Of a stretch of DNA of 64,000 bases, positions 22,877 through 33,672 are shown piece by piece (position 1 is the stretch's first letter; each line of letters opens with the position of its first letter). This stretch comes from Diphasiastrum complanatum. Lineage: Eukaryota > Streptophyta > Lycopodiopsida > Lycopodiales > Lycopodiaceae. The notes under the pieces were generated by a model. It did not search any database. It was not told where the DNA came from and saw only the letters and a list, made by a program, of their open reading frames with translations. The DNA lies in assembly GCA_029204225.1 (NCBI GenBank), contig CM055111.1:30783464-30847463 (forward strand), read 5' to 3'. The position numbers were made by a program, and so were the translations under genes.

Positions 22877-23738
22877 TGATAAATTTTACAGTTTTTAGGA
22901 CAATAATGATTGTACTTTACAATCATAGAGAGTTATTGGTTGCTTAATCAATGAATCTATCAAGTTCTACACATTAGATCTTGATCTAGATTCACTACAC
23001 TTGGATTTAAGCAAGAGCAATGGATCAACACATCATTTTTTAGTGAGAGCGGCTTCACACGTGTGGAGTACTGTCCACTGTACGGCCTGCACCTGAAACA
23101 ACAAGTACAATGATACTAGATAGCAATCATGCATAAAAATCACAAGACAAATGACTAGAAATCTCACAAAAGTGTAGAGTGCAAAAGTCTCATCAATTTT
23201 CTTAGCAAAATGATGATCCTTTTATGGATCAAGTACATCCATGAGTCTGGTACAGTCCAGCAGGCCTTCACACGTGTGAAGAGTGCCACATCACTCATAT
23301 CTATCCATTTGATCCATCCTTGATCCTTATCCAATAGTTGACCTTCTAGAATATGACTAAAATCCAAAAAGCTAGTCTCCTAGAATATAGGAATATTCCC
23401 TACAAAATAGGATCTAAGGAAAATGGTCAACTCTTATCTTCTAGTACTCTATACACACATGTGAACATCCACTTGCCATGTGGGAGCATTTACTCATGCA
23501 CATGCAAGGAAAAGCTAATTTGTAGGTGACTAGTCAACTTGACTAAAAACTAGTCATTTCATGTTCACACTAACTAGAATGATACAAAATCAATTTGGAT
23601 ATATACAAACATGAAAAGTACATCCTTTCACACATGGGAACATGCTCCACACGTGTGAAATCATATCATCAACATATTCTAATGTTTGATCAATATTTAC
23701 ATGAACCAATGTCAAGTGAGAAGTGACAATTTTCAACA
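22877..23738 (-). repeat. Inner element 3' LTR
   Basis: On the minus strand it begins TGTTGAAAATTG and ends GTAAAATTTATCA. It carries three CACACGTGTG palindromes (23,056; 23,269; 23,648). Near-identical to 28,329-29,190. Confidence 0.97.
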
Positions 23739-23750
23739 CTCCTCCTCACT
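23739..23750 (-). promoter_or_regulatory. Polypurine tract of the inner element
   Basis: On the minus strand AGTGAGGAGGAG directly abuts the 3' LTR start, the expected plus-strand primer site of reverse transcription. Confidence 0.85.
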
Positions 23751-23751
23751 T

Positions 23752-25614
23752 CTAACTTGGCAAATCTAGTGTACATCTATCTACAATTCCAAGAGCATAT
23801 CTTAACTTAAAAAATGGATCTTTGGACAATGGTTTGGTTAAGATATCAGCTATGCATTCGGATGATGGTACATGATGTAGTTGCACTTCCTTGGATTGTA
23901 CCTTCTCCCTCACAAAGTGGTGAGCTATCTCAATATGCTTTGTTCTAGCATGGAAGATAGGATTTGAAGCAATTTGTTGAGAAGCTTGATTGTCACAAAA
24001 TATGTAAGGGATCTCCTCGGCCTCTAGCACATGTAGTTCCATCAAGAGTCTTCTTAGCCATAAGAGCTCTTTGGTTGTTGAAGTCAATGCCTTGTACTCG
24101 GCTTCACAAGAAGATAGTGAGATTGTATCTTGCTTTTTGGAAAGCCAAGATATCACTCCTCCACAAAGAAATGTTGCAAATGCACTAATGGACTTCCTAT
24201 CCATATTGTCACCTGCAAAATCTGAATCCGAGTAGGCTCTCAAGTGCAAGTTAGATCCTTCATAAAGTATACCAAAAAATCTAGTACTAGAAACATATCT
24301 AAGTACTCTCTTGGCACTTTTCCAATGATGAATTAAAGGAGCTTGCATACTTTGACTCAACTTGCTTACACAAAAACTTAAGTCAGGTCTAGTGATGGTT
24401 AAATAGATTAGAGAGCCTATAAGCTTCCTAAAGAGAGTGATGTCCTCAAAGGATGCTTCATCACCTTCATTAGTTGCTTTCACAACATGCTCCATAGGGG
24501 TGTCAATCCCCTTACAATCTTTCATACCAAATCTTTCAAGAATGGAAGTAGCATACTTAGATTGACTTATGAAAGTACAATTGCTACTTCTAGACACTTC
24601 TATCCCAAGTATAAACTTTAGGAAGCCTAGATCTACCATCTTGAACTCACTAGATAAGTCAACTTTTACTTTGCCTATGCCATCATCATCATTTCCTGTC
24701 ATAATGATGTCATCAACATAAAGAACCAAAATGATGATCTTTCCTTCATTGCATTTGAAATATAAAGAAGGTTCATAAGCACTTAGTACAAAGCCAAGGG
24801 AATAGAGAAAATCATGCAACCTAGAGTACCAAGCTCTAGGTGCTTGCTTCAAGCCATATAGGCTCTTCCTTAAGTAGCACACCTTTTGCTCCTCACCAAT
24901 CTTGATGAAGCCCTCGGGTTGCATCATGTAGATTTCCTCTTCTAAGAAGCCATTCAAGAAGGCATTTGTCACATCCATTTGGTAGAGATCCCATTTGAAC
25001 AAAGTAGCAATGCAAATGATTAATCTAATAGTTACAAGCTTAGCTACAGGTGCAAATGTTTCTTCATAATCCAATCCTTTTATTTGAAGAAATCCCTTAG
25101 CAACAAGCCTAGCTTTGTATTTACTAATAGATCCATCTTGATTGTACTTAATTCTATAAATCCACTTACATGCAAGTGGTTTCTTTCCTCTTGGAAGATT
25201 TACAAGATTCCAAGTATGATTTTCTTCTAATGCATCATACTCTACTTGCATTGCATCTCTCCAAACTTTAGATTTACATGCTTCTTCAAAAGATGATGGT
25301 TCTTCAATCAATGTAGCTAAAAAAGAGTAAGAGGTAGAAGATGTAGAGCCTTCCTTTTGCTTTCCCTTGTCCACATAGGTAAGCCTTGAGGGCTCGGCCT
25401 TGCTCCTTGATGATCTTCTTGGCCCCTTTTGACTTGGATCCAAATCTCCATCCTCGGGTTTGTCATGATCCTCCTCGGGTTTGTCAAGATCCTCCTCGGA
25501 TTTGTCAAGATCTTCAATGCACAATGGGTTAGATCCATTTGACAAGCTCTTAGCAAATTGTGACTCATCAAAAAGTACATCCTTGCTTACCTTTACTTTC
25601 TTGGATGTAGGATC
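23752..25614 (-). CDS. Inner copia pol: RT and RNase H
   Basis: A 620-codon continuation of the gag-integrase frame, directly after the TAG at 25,615-25,617. The first part is an acidic linker with a repeated KPEED motif. RT follows: ENHTWNLVNLPRGKKPL and CKWIYRIKYNQDGSISKYKARLVAKGF, then DLYQMDVTNAFLNG, the CYLRKSLYGLKQAPRAW word and the catalytic YVDD. RNase H follows, with AYSDSDFAGD, SSCEAEYKALT, FCDNQASQ, HARTKHIEIAHHFVRE and DILTKPL. No frameshift is seen. In copia elements gag and pol are normally one frame, so the TAG is either an inactivating point mutation or, less likely, a readthrough site. The first Met after the TAG is at 25,545. Confidence 0.95.
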   Translation of the reverse strand, partial: DPTSKKVKVSKDVLFDESQFAKSLSNGSNPLCIEDLDKSEEDLDKPEEDHDKPEDGDLDPSQKGPRRSSRSKAEPSRLTYVDKGKQKEGSTSSTSYSFLATLIEEPSSFEEACKSKVWRDAMQVEYDALEENHTWNLVNLPRGKKPLACKWIYRIKYNQDGSISKYKARLVAKGFLQIKGLDYEETFAPVAKLVTIRLIICIATLFKWDLYQMDVTNAFLNGFLEEEIYMMQPEGFIKIGEEQKVCYLRKSLYGLKQAPRAWYSRLHDFLYSLGFVLSAYEPSLYFKCNEGKIIILVLYVDDIIMTGNDDDGIGKVKVDLSSEFKMVDLGFLKFILGIEVSRSSNCTFISQSKYATSILERFGMKDCKGIDTPMEHVVKATNEGDEASFEDITLFRKLIGSLIYLTITRPDLSFCVSKLSQSMQAPLIHHWKSAKRVLRYVSSTRFFGILYEGSNLHLRAYSDSDFAGDNMDRKSISAFATFLCGGVISWLSKKQDTISLSSCEAEYKALTSTTKELLWLRRLLMELHVLEAEEIPYIFCDNQASQQIASNPIFHARTKHIEIAHHFVREKVQSKEVQLHHVPSSECIADILTKPLSKDPFFKLRYALGIVDRCTLDLPS

Positions 25615-27732
25615 CTATATCCTATATCCCTTGCTATTTTCTCCATAGCCAACAAAGATTCCTTTGAAGGAGGTAGCATCTTCTTTCCTTCTAGTCTCCA
25701 AAGGAATGTGTACATAACAAGTACATCCAAAGATCTTAAAATATTTTACATTGGGTTTCTTATCAAACAAGGCTTGATAAGGTGAGATCCCATCTATAGC
25801 ACTACTAGGAAGTCTATTACACAAATAATTAGCACATGTTATGGCTTCTCCCCAAAATGAGATGGGAAGTGATGCATCAAGCCTCAAGGACTTTGCACAC
25901 TCACATAGACTCCTATTTTTCCTCTCGGCCACCCCATTTTGTTGAGGGGTGTAGGAACAAGTGTATTGTAACTTAATACCATTGATCTCACAAAAGTCTT
26001 TCATTTTATTGGAGGTGTACTCTCCTCCATTATCACATCTTAGTGCTTTGATAGAAGTACTAAGTTGTTTCTCTACTAGAGACTTGAACTTAATGAAAGC
26101 TTCATAAACAAGATTTTTCTTTGATAGTAACTCAATCCATGTGAATCTAGTACAATCATCTATAAAAGTTACATACATCAAGGCACCTCCATTACTTGCA
26201 TGTGAAAAACTATGTACATCAGAATGTATGAGATCCAAGGGAGAGAGAGATCTTGATGAAGATTTCTTGTAAGAAGATTTGTGTGACTTTGCAAGGCCAC
26301 ATGCCTCACACATTTTTCCACACTTCTTGAAAGCTCTTGGTAGGCCGAGAGCTAGTTCCTTGCTTGCCATTGACTCCATAGATTGAAGATTAGGATGGCC
26401 TAATCTCTTATGCCAAAGCTCCACTTGAGTTAGCTCCTCCCTAGCCAAGTTCACACTTTCACTTGCAACATTAGCATCCAACTTGAAAAGTCTACCTTGC
26501 TTAATGCCACTAGCTATGCACTTATCATTTTTCAAGATGGAACAAACTCCATTCTTGAAATGTACATCTAGTCCATTGTCCATTAATTGTCCTACACTAA
26601 GCAAGTTTCTTGAAATGGTAGGAACATACAAAACATTATCTAGATCTATCCTTTTAGATGTGCCTAAACAAAGAGGTATAGATCCTATGCCATCTATCTT
26701 GCATGCTTGATCACTAGCAGTGTATATTGACTTCTTAGAGTCATTACAAGATAGAAGAGTAGAAAAATAATGCTTGTTAAAGGACATGTGGGAACTAGCC
26801 CCACTATCTATCCACCATGTGTCTTGACTTGAAGTTGGTGTAGATGCAACCATTAAGGATGTGTTGAATCCATCCTCATATTCTTCCTCTTGAGCAATGT
26901 TCCCTTGATCTCCTTTGGCTTGTTGATTCTTCTTCAAGTAGCATTCTGAGGCAAAGTGTCCTTTCTTTCCACAAAAGAAACACTTTAGTTTTGCCTTGTT
27001 CTTCACTTTGCCTTTGGAGGTAGATCCTCCATTCTTCATCTCGGCCTCCTTGCCTTGATTTTTCTTGAATGGATTTTGCTTTTTCTTGCCTTTAGATGTA
27101 AAGTTAGCTTTCTCCTCTCCTCCATTAAGTGACATGCTATCCATTCTTGTCTTGAGGTGTAGAAGCCTACTCTCCTCGGCCACAAGAACATTGTGCAACT
27201 TTTCAATGGATGGAAGAGAGTCTTGAATGGCAAATGATTGGACTAAGTTGGTAAACTCATCACTTAGACCATTCAAAATGATTTGTACTAGTTCTTGATC
27301 TTGGATCTTCTCTCCTATTGCACTTAACTCCTTGTTAAGAGATTTGATCCTAAGAACATACTCTTGTCCACTCTCTCCACTTCCTTTCATGCTTTGGAAA
27401 ACTTGATTTCTTAGCATGAGGATTCTTGAAGTATTGTTGGATTCATAAATGCTCTTTAATGAATCCCAAGCCTCTTTGGATGAGGTACAAGAAGACACCT
27501 CTTTCAAGAGGTCATTGCATACATTTAACTTTATGCAATGTAGAGCTAATCTTGCTCTCTTCTTGTATTTGGCTTGTTCTTGGGGAGTTTGAGGCTCTTC
27601 CTCTACTCCTTGAACTATGTCATATAGATCATGGATCACTAGGAGTGATTCCATTCTCACTTTCCAAATGGAATAATTTGTGGAAGTGAGTCTCTCACTT
27701 GGTTCCATCAAATATCCACCCATGGATGACAT
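25615..27732 (-). CDS. Inner copia gag, protease and integrase
   Basis: 705 residues from the ATG at 27,732. The order is gag (UBN2-like, about 20-200); zinc knuckle with C251, C254, H259 and C264; aspartic protease WWIDSGASSHM (306-316) with D309; GAG-pre-integrase (LYVPTISRNLLSVGQL, 368-383); integrase zinc site H441, H446, C475, C478; and core triad D505, D567, E603, with 35 residues between the last two. The C-terminal word FVGYGENSKGYRI leads into the TAG. Where the outer relative reads F in RVFNP, this copy has the TAG. The products assemble the particle, process the polyprotein and insert cDNA. All catalytic residues of protease and integrase are present. Confidence 0.96.
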   Translation of the reverse strand: MSSMGGYLMEPSERLTSTNYSIWKVRMESLLVIHDLYDIVQGVEEEPQTPQEQAKYKKRARLALHCIKLNVCNDLLKEVSSCTSSKEAWDSLKSIYESNNTSRILMLRNQVFQSMKGSGESGQEYVLRIKSLNKELSAIGEKIQDQELVQIILNGLSDEFTNLVQSFAIQDSLPSIEKLHNVLVAEESRLLHLKTRMDSMSLNGGEEKANFTSKGKKKQNPFKKNQGKEAEMKNGGSTSKGKVKNKAKLKCFFCGKKGHFASECYLKKNQQAKGDQGNIAQEEEYEDGFNTSLMVASTPTSSQDTWWIDSGASSHMSFNKHYFSTLLSCNDSKKSIYTASDQACKIDGIGSIPLCLGTSKRIDLDNVLYVPTISRNLLSVGQLMDNGLDVHFKNGVCSILKNDKCIASGIKQGRLFKLDANVASESVNLAREELTQVELWHKRLGHPNLQSMESMASKELALGLPRAFKKCGKMCEACGLAKSHKSSYKKSSSRSLSPLDLIHSDVHSFSHASNGGALMYVTFIDDCTRFTWIELLSKKNLVYEAFIKFKSLVEKQLSTSIKALRCDNGGEYTSNKMKDFCEINGIKLQYTCSYTPQQNGVAERKNRSLCECAKSLRLDASLPISFWGEAITCANYLCNRLPSSAIDGISPYQALFDKKPNVKYFKIFGCTCYVHIPLETRRKEDATSFKGIFVGYGENSKGYRI

Positions 27733-28316
27733 TTTAGAATGAATGCTCTTTTAAAAATCACAAAGATTTTTGAATTTTAAAAGATCTATGAAGTGGCCTA
27801 AAGCTTACTAGAATGCCTATAGGCTTGTCTCTATCAAACTAACACACAAGCTTGAATGATACTCAAAGATCTTACCAAAAATTTCTAGCTTTCACTCTCA
27901 CAAAAAAAAATTGCTTTACACTTTTCTTAGAGATTTCACTTCAACTAAGGATCTGAACAAATCAGCCTCTTAGATCTGATCTTAGACTCTAAAAAGAAAT
28001 GCTTCAATGATCCAAAACACTATTTGGTCATAGGCATTAGTTAGAATGAATCTAGATCAATACTATGCTTCAAAAAGCACCAAAAATGAACTAGTATTGT
28101 GATTTTGGGACCAAAAAACACAAAGTAACTTGAATTGAAAGTTGCTGTACGGTTTCACACGTGTGAAAAGTACATACACAGCCTCCAAGTCGTTTTGATC
28201 CAAATGATTACAAGCTATCACTCTAGAAGAACTCGCCCTCACTAGTATTGGCCAAAAAACAAATTTTGCCAATGATCTTTACAAGATTTATGATTCAATG
28301 ATCACTCTCTTACTTA
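27733..28316 (-). other. 5' leader of the inner element
   Basis: A 584-bp untranslated leader between the primer site and gag. It contains a perfect 16-bp palindrome TTTCACACGTGTGAAA at 28,153-28,168. Confidence 0.8.
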
Positions 28317-28328
28317 GCTCTGATACCA
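28317..28328 (-). promoter_or_regulatory. Primer-binding site of the inner element
   Basis: On the minus strand TGGTATCAGAGC directly follows the 5' LTR end. Confidence 0.96.
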
Positions 28329-29190
28329 TGATAAATTTTACAGTTTTTAGGACAATAATGATTGTACTTTACAATCATAGAGAGTTATTGGTTGCTTAAT
28401 CAATGAATCTATCAAGTTCTACACATTAGATCTTGATCTAGATTCACTACACTTGGATTTAAGCAAGAGCAATGGATCAACACATCATTTTTTAGTGAGA
28501 GCGGCTTCACACGTGTGGAGTACTGTCCACTGTACGGCCTGCACCTGAAACAACAAGTACAATGATACTAGATAGCAATCATGCATAAAAATCACAAGAC
28601 AAATGACTAGAAATCTCACAAAAGTGTAGAGTGCAAAAGTCTCATCAATTTTCTTAGCAAAATGATGATCCTTTTATGGATCAAGTACATCCATGAGTCT
28701 GGTACAGTCCAGCAGGACTTCACACGTGTGAAGAGTTCCACATCACTCATATCTATCCATTTGATCCATCCTTGATCCTTATCCAATAGTTGACCTTCTA
28801 GAATATGACTAAAATCCAAAAAGCTAGTCTCCTAGAATATAGGAATATTCCCTACAAAATAGGATCTAAGGAAAATGGTCAACTCTTATCTTCTAGTACT
28901 CTATACACACATGTGAACATCCACTTGCCATGTGGGAGCATTTACTCATGCACATGCAAGGAAAAGCTAATTTGTAGGTGACTAGTCAACTTGACTAAAA
29001 ACTAGTCATTTCATGTTCACACTAACTAGAATGATACAAAATCAATTTGGATATATACAAACATGAAAAGTACATCCTTTCACACATGGGAACATGCTCC
29101 ACACGTGTGAAATCATATCATCAACATATTCTAATGTTTGATCAATATTTACATGAACCAATGTCAAGTGAGAAGTGACAATTTTCAACA
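28329..29190 (-). repeat. Inner element 5' LTR
   Basis: An 862-bp copy of the 3' LTR with the same termini. The ATAAA target duplication follows at 29,191-29,195. Confidence 0.97.
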
Positions 29191-30333
29191 ATAAAGAGGG
29201 AGTTGTCATGTCCATACACCCCTCAACAAAATGGAGTGAGTGAGAGAAGAAATAGATCTCTTTGTGAGTGTGCTAAGGCCTTAAGGCTAGATGCTTCTCT
29301 ATCCAAACCATTTTGGGGTGAAGCAATAACTTGTGCTAACTATTTGTGCAATAGATTGCCAAACCAAGCCATTGGAGGAATCACACCATTTGAAGCTCTA
29401 TTTGGAGAGAAGCCCAATCTCAAAGATCTCAAAGTTTTTGGATCCACTTGCTATGTACACCAATCCTTGGATAAGAGAAGGAAGGATGATGCAACATCCA
29501 TCAAAGGCATCTTTGTGGGATATGGTGAGAATAGCAAAGGTTATAGAGTCTTCAATCCCATCACTAGCAAGGTGATAGTGAGTAGGGATGTTATTTTTTA
29601 TGAAGGACATGCTTGTGATTTGGATGATAATGCTACTAATCATCTTGATGCCAAGGATCATGCTAGGATGGAGGAAGAGCTTCCAAGTGAAGAAGAACTT
29701 GAGGATCCACCTCAAGATGCAAGAACTCCAAGACCTCCAAGAAGATCTACAAGGGCAAGATCCGAGCCATTGAGGCTCACCTATGATGGTCAAGGTGATC
29801 AAAGGGAAGGCTCATCATCTTTCACATCTTACACCTTTCTTACTTCAATGTTAGATGAGCCAACATGCTATGAAGATGTTTGTAAGTATAAAAGTTGGAT
29901 GGATGCTATGCAAGTAGAGTATGATGCTCTTATTGAGAATCATACTTGGGATCTTGTGGATCTTCCTCAAGGGAAGAAACCTCTTGATTGCAAGTGGGTG
30001 TTTAGATTGAAGTATAATCAAGATGGATCAATAAGCAAGCATAAAGCTAGGCTTGTTGCCAAAGGTTTTTTACAAACCCAAGGCATTGACTATGATGAGA
30101 CTTTTGCTCCTATGGCTAAGCTTGTTACTATCAGGTTGATCATTAGTCTTGCTACAACCTTCAATTGGGAGCTATTCCAACTTGACTTCACAAATGCATT
30201 CCTCAATGGTTATTTGGAGGAAGAGATCTACATGAGGCAACCCGAGGGCTTCATCAAGGCAAAGCATGAAGGAAAGGTGTGCTTTTTGAAGAAGAGCCTT
30301 TATGGGCTCAAGCAAGCACCTAGAGCATGGTGA
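29191..30333 (+). pseudogene. Outer copia integrase end and RT start
   Basis: Continues the integrase after the insertion: CPYTPQQNGVSERRNRSL holds the catalytic Glu, then FWGEAITCANYLCNRLP and GIFVGYGENSKGYRVF. An acidic/basic linker follows, then RT up to FLKKSLYGLKQAPRAW at 30,330. TGA follows at once, and the RNase H picks up in another frame. The RT part with YVDD and the following connection, about 207 codons judged from the inner element, has been deleted. Confidence 0.95.
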
Positions 30334-30832
30334 CAAAGTGGATAGAAGATCAAAAAGTGCCTTTGCCACCTTTCTATATGATGGAGTAGTATCATGGCTT
30401 TCCAAAAAGCAAAATACCATCTCCCTATTTTCCACAGAATCCGAATACAAGGCCTTGACATCAACATGCAAGGAGGTCTTGTGGCTCAAAAGGCTATTGG
30501 TGGAGCTTCATGTCATGGAGGAGATCCCTATCATCTATTGTGACAACCAATCAGCCCAATCACTTGCAACTAATCCTACATTCCATGCAAGGAGCAAACA
30601 CATCGAAATTGCTCATCATTTCGTGAGGGAAAAAGTGCAAGCTAAAGAGATCAAGCTCCAGCACGTGTCATCATCAAGTTGCTTGACTGATTTGTTTACT
30701 AAACCTTTACCTAAAGATTCATTTGTCAAGCTTAGATCTTCAATTGGAGTTATTGATAAAAGCATTGTGATCTCCAAGGCTAGATTTGAGGAGTGTGAAA
30801 AATTGCCTACATTGGCAAATCTAGCCATGTAG
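30334..30832 (+). pseudogene. Outer copia RNase H
   Basis: After the deletion junction the frame reads DKVDRRSKSAFATFL, then FSTESEYKALTSTCKEVLW, YCDNQSAQSLATNP, HARSKHIEIAHHFVREKVQ and DLFTKPLPKDSF. The frame runs about 13 codons into the 3' LTR before its stop. RNase H alone cannot support transposition. Confidence 0.93.
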
Positions 30833-31483
30833 AATATTGTACATTTTGTCAACATTGTTTGTTGGTTACTTCAATGGCCAAAGTGCCACTTGTACATACA
30901 CACCTAAAGTAGGTTACCACGAGTCAAGAGGAGTGGTTGTGTCTATTTGGTAGTGATTCCTACTTTGTAGGATCTAGACCATGATTTATGATGAGATTTG
31001 TACCTACATGCACCTACCAAGCATGACTCTTGGATCTAGGCTAGGGTTTTCACATTAGGGCAAGAAAGTGGAGTCTACTTCCTTATTACATGCTGGATTT
31101 TCACCTAAATTTGCAAAGGAAGTGTGTTTTACTATGTATTCTCATTCTCCATAGTGAGAAGATAGAAACTTTTTGGAGCCTCAAGGAGAAACTCGAGTTT
31201 CCTCTCATTGTATAGTGATTACTCTATTTTTCCAATGAAACCCAGCTTTGGCACTTTGTAAACACTGTCTACAGGTCGTACTACAACCTTATTTCCACAC
31301 GTGTGGAGTTGGATTATACTAACTGATCAATGCCTTGATTGTCTCTACTTGTTTCCTATCAAGCTGCTAAACTAGATCTTGTTTTCTGATGACTAGTTTC
31401 TGATAGATTGTTTAACAAGCATACAATCACCTTGTGGATCATTCAAAGATCCATTTATGGTCCTTAGTACTGTATTTTTCACA
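30794..31483 (+). repeat. 3' LTR of the outer copia element
   Basis: TGTGAAAA to TTTTCACA, 690 bp, collinear with 19,822-20,512. It includes CCACACGTGTGG at 31,305-31,316. TCAAG follows as the probable right target duplication. Confidence 0.96.
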
Positions 31484-32024
31484 TCAAGCAACACCAACAA
31501 GTAATAATTCTGACTAATGTGTGCAGGGAATTAGCCGAAGCTGTTAAACATAACTTTTAGCAGAAATTCTTTCAACTCTGAATGAATTATGTGTTCAGAT
31601 AATGGGATTGATTGAGGCTCTGTCTTATTTGCTTCTTGCGATAAAAACTAATTCTCTGTGTTTGATTAAGAAGAAATTTTAGCTAATGTGATTCTGCTTG
31701 ATGAATCTAATTGCTAGTTGCTGTCAGTTCTAACTGTTTTCCTGATGCCTGAAGAGCTTGAAAGATAAAGTAATTCTTACAATTACAGACCTTGACCAAA
31801 TTGTTTCATCGTTGATGTTCTTGGATGCCAATTTACCCAAATATCTTTGGATAACCAGTTATGTTGCTGTAGTATCTATTGTGAACTTTATACACTCTAG
31901 TCTGTTTATCATCATACATACATTTACCATGCAAAAGATGAGATTATTCTCTCTCTTGGGGAACGATCAAACCTTTTATAATACGTAATTCATTGATTTT
32001 ATGGAAATCTATAACGACTAGGCC
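31484..32024 (+). pseudogene. Flanking DNA with a copia integrase scrap
   Basis: Mostly non-coding. Positions 31,800-31,910 translate as FLDANLPKYLWITSYVAVVS then IVNFIHSS, like the integrase C-terminal part of copia proteins in which KLPKxFWxEA precedes a VYLxNR-like word. It is short and isolated, so the call is tentative. Confidence 0.4.
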
Positions 32025-33672
32025 ACCACAATTCTAAACTTCCAAATTGAGTTATTAGAAGTGTTTAGTCTTTCACTGGCTTCTAGAAGATATCCTTCCT
32101 AAGATGTCATTTTAATGAAGACTTCTTAGTTATTGGACTGAGATATGTTTGAGCTTGTTCCAATTAGACTTAAAGTTGTTGCTCTCTTTCAGTATAGGTA
32201 TTTTCAGGATGTACTATGTTCCTATGTGAAACACTTGCAACTGTATTTGAGATGACTTTCAAATATTCCACAAAACAAGTTATCTAGATTAGACACACAA
32301 AGTGGATTGAGACACTTTGGCTAGTTTGAATCCTACTTTTGGCACGTGTGAAATGCTTCAAAAGAATATACAATTGACTCTCAGAAGGCTCAAAAGGTGT
32401 TCATTACTTCAAACTCAATCTTGATTTGCAGTTTCTTGTGTAGGATGCTCAAAACAATGGATTCAGAACAAAGCAAGATTGAATCAAATCAAAATGCTGT
32501 CACTCGAATTTTGGACCTATCCTTATCCTCTTTAAGAGCTTATAACTCTTGCTAGACACATTAGATTGATTTGGTTTTAATTTCTATGGAAAGTAAGATC
32601 ATAAGCTTTCCATTAAGCTATAACACTGCTATCTTTGGATCTATTAGCAAGGAGAACAAAGGGACTAAAAATATCTTATTTTCACACGTGCGGAATTCCA
32701 GAATTCCATACTACCACTTTTCAGGTCTGAAAATTCAGTTCCAATCCGATTTGATCCCAATACACTTTAGAGAAAGGTGAGAAAAAGTGCAAAACTACTT
32801 TTTTGCTTGATTTAGCTCTCAGTTTCTTGTACAATTAGAGATGTTAGCATGCAAAGCTTAATTTGGCTCTGATACCATGACGAAATTTCCAGAATGCACA
32901 CGTATGGGGAATGTCCACAAGTATGATTGATCTTGATTAAGCTTTGTGATTAGCACAGTAACCTGATTCTAGATTGTTTAGCAAGATCTAGTTCAGAAGA
33001 AATGGCTTAACCACAATCTAGCATGCTAAGCATCAGAATATGATAGCAATGAATCAAAGAATGAACAAAAGTACAAGATTTTAGTGTATTAGCATTAGCT
33101 TCAACACGAGTTAGAGAGAGAAAGCTAGAGAGATAACAAGCAAAATAGTTTAGATCCAAAATGGCATGAGGTAGCTACAAAACTTTGGTTCTTCATCATA
33201 GATTGTGAGGAGAGCTACACATATTTATGGAGTTTGAGGTAGCTCAAGGTAGAACCACATCTATCCATTCCAAAATGACAACTAAAGTGACATCTAGAGT
33301 CTATGTGACATTTGTCACTTGCCATGCATGAAATTCTACCAACTTTTTACAAGTGTACTAGTTCTAACTAACAAAGTACAAATCATCATGCATGTGTTCA
33401 TTATACTTTGTGCATGCCTTGCATGTCACTATGGATCACTTACAATTAATGCATATGAATTGCCACGAGTTTCTACAAGCATGAATTTGCCAATTCTATG
33501 TCTACAAACTATATGCAAGTTGTATTCTTCAATCTAGACATTACATAACCATGTAGCTCGAGTTCTATGTAGGCCAAACTTGGCATTTTGTATTTATGAG
33601 CTACATACTTGCATGGTACAACATTTGTAGCAAGCCAAGAGATCAATATGATTTGTTTTTCCAATTTTAACA
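32025..33672 (-). mobile_element. 5' end of a copia-C copy (LTR, primer site, leader, gag start)
   Basis: On the minus strand this aligns along its length with 41,812-42,790 and with the LTR at 45,054-45,837. The LTR is 32,878-33,672 (795 bp; TGTTAAAATTGG to TTTCGTCA), the primer site is 32,866-32,877 and the leader runs to about 32,113. Then comes the start of gag, whose frame reads GYLLEASERLNTSN after an early stop. Everything downstream is missing beyond about 32,025. It sits inside the LTR of a minus-strand copia-B copy. Confidence 0.85.

Larger units (their letters stand above)
22877..29190 (-). mobile_element. Inner copia element (copia-A2), young, nearly intact
   Basis: A 6,314-bp Ty1/copia element transcribed from the minus strand. 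It has two 862-bp LTRs that differ at only two positions that I can find (c/a and g/t inside the stretch near 23,266 and 23,285). It also has a perfect ATAAA target duplication, primer-binding site (28,317-28,328), a purine tract (23,739-23,750) and one open frame of about 1,326 codons split by a single TAG. It sits antisense inside the integrase gene of a related older element. The tiny LTR divergence marks it as the youngest insertion in the window. Apart from the TAG, all hallmark motifs are present. Confidence 0.97.
19822..31483 (+). mobile_element. Outer copia element (copia-A), interrupted and RT-deleted
   Basis: A structurally bounded Ty1/copia retrotransposon with two LTRs of about 690 bp, a primer-binding site, gag, protease, integrase, part of RT and RNase H. 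A second element (22,877-29,190) is inserted in reverse orientation in the integrase, leaving about 5.35 kb of its own sequence. Target duplications are TCAGG (19,817-19,821) and TCAAG (31,484-31,488), with one mismatch. By eye the LTRs differ at about 15 positions plus one indel, so it is clearly older than the insert. Coding defects are a stop at 21,544, a frameshift near 22,150, the insertion, and loss of about 207 codons around 30,330 including the RT YVDD. It cannot be autonomous. Confidence 0.95.
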
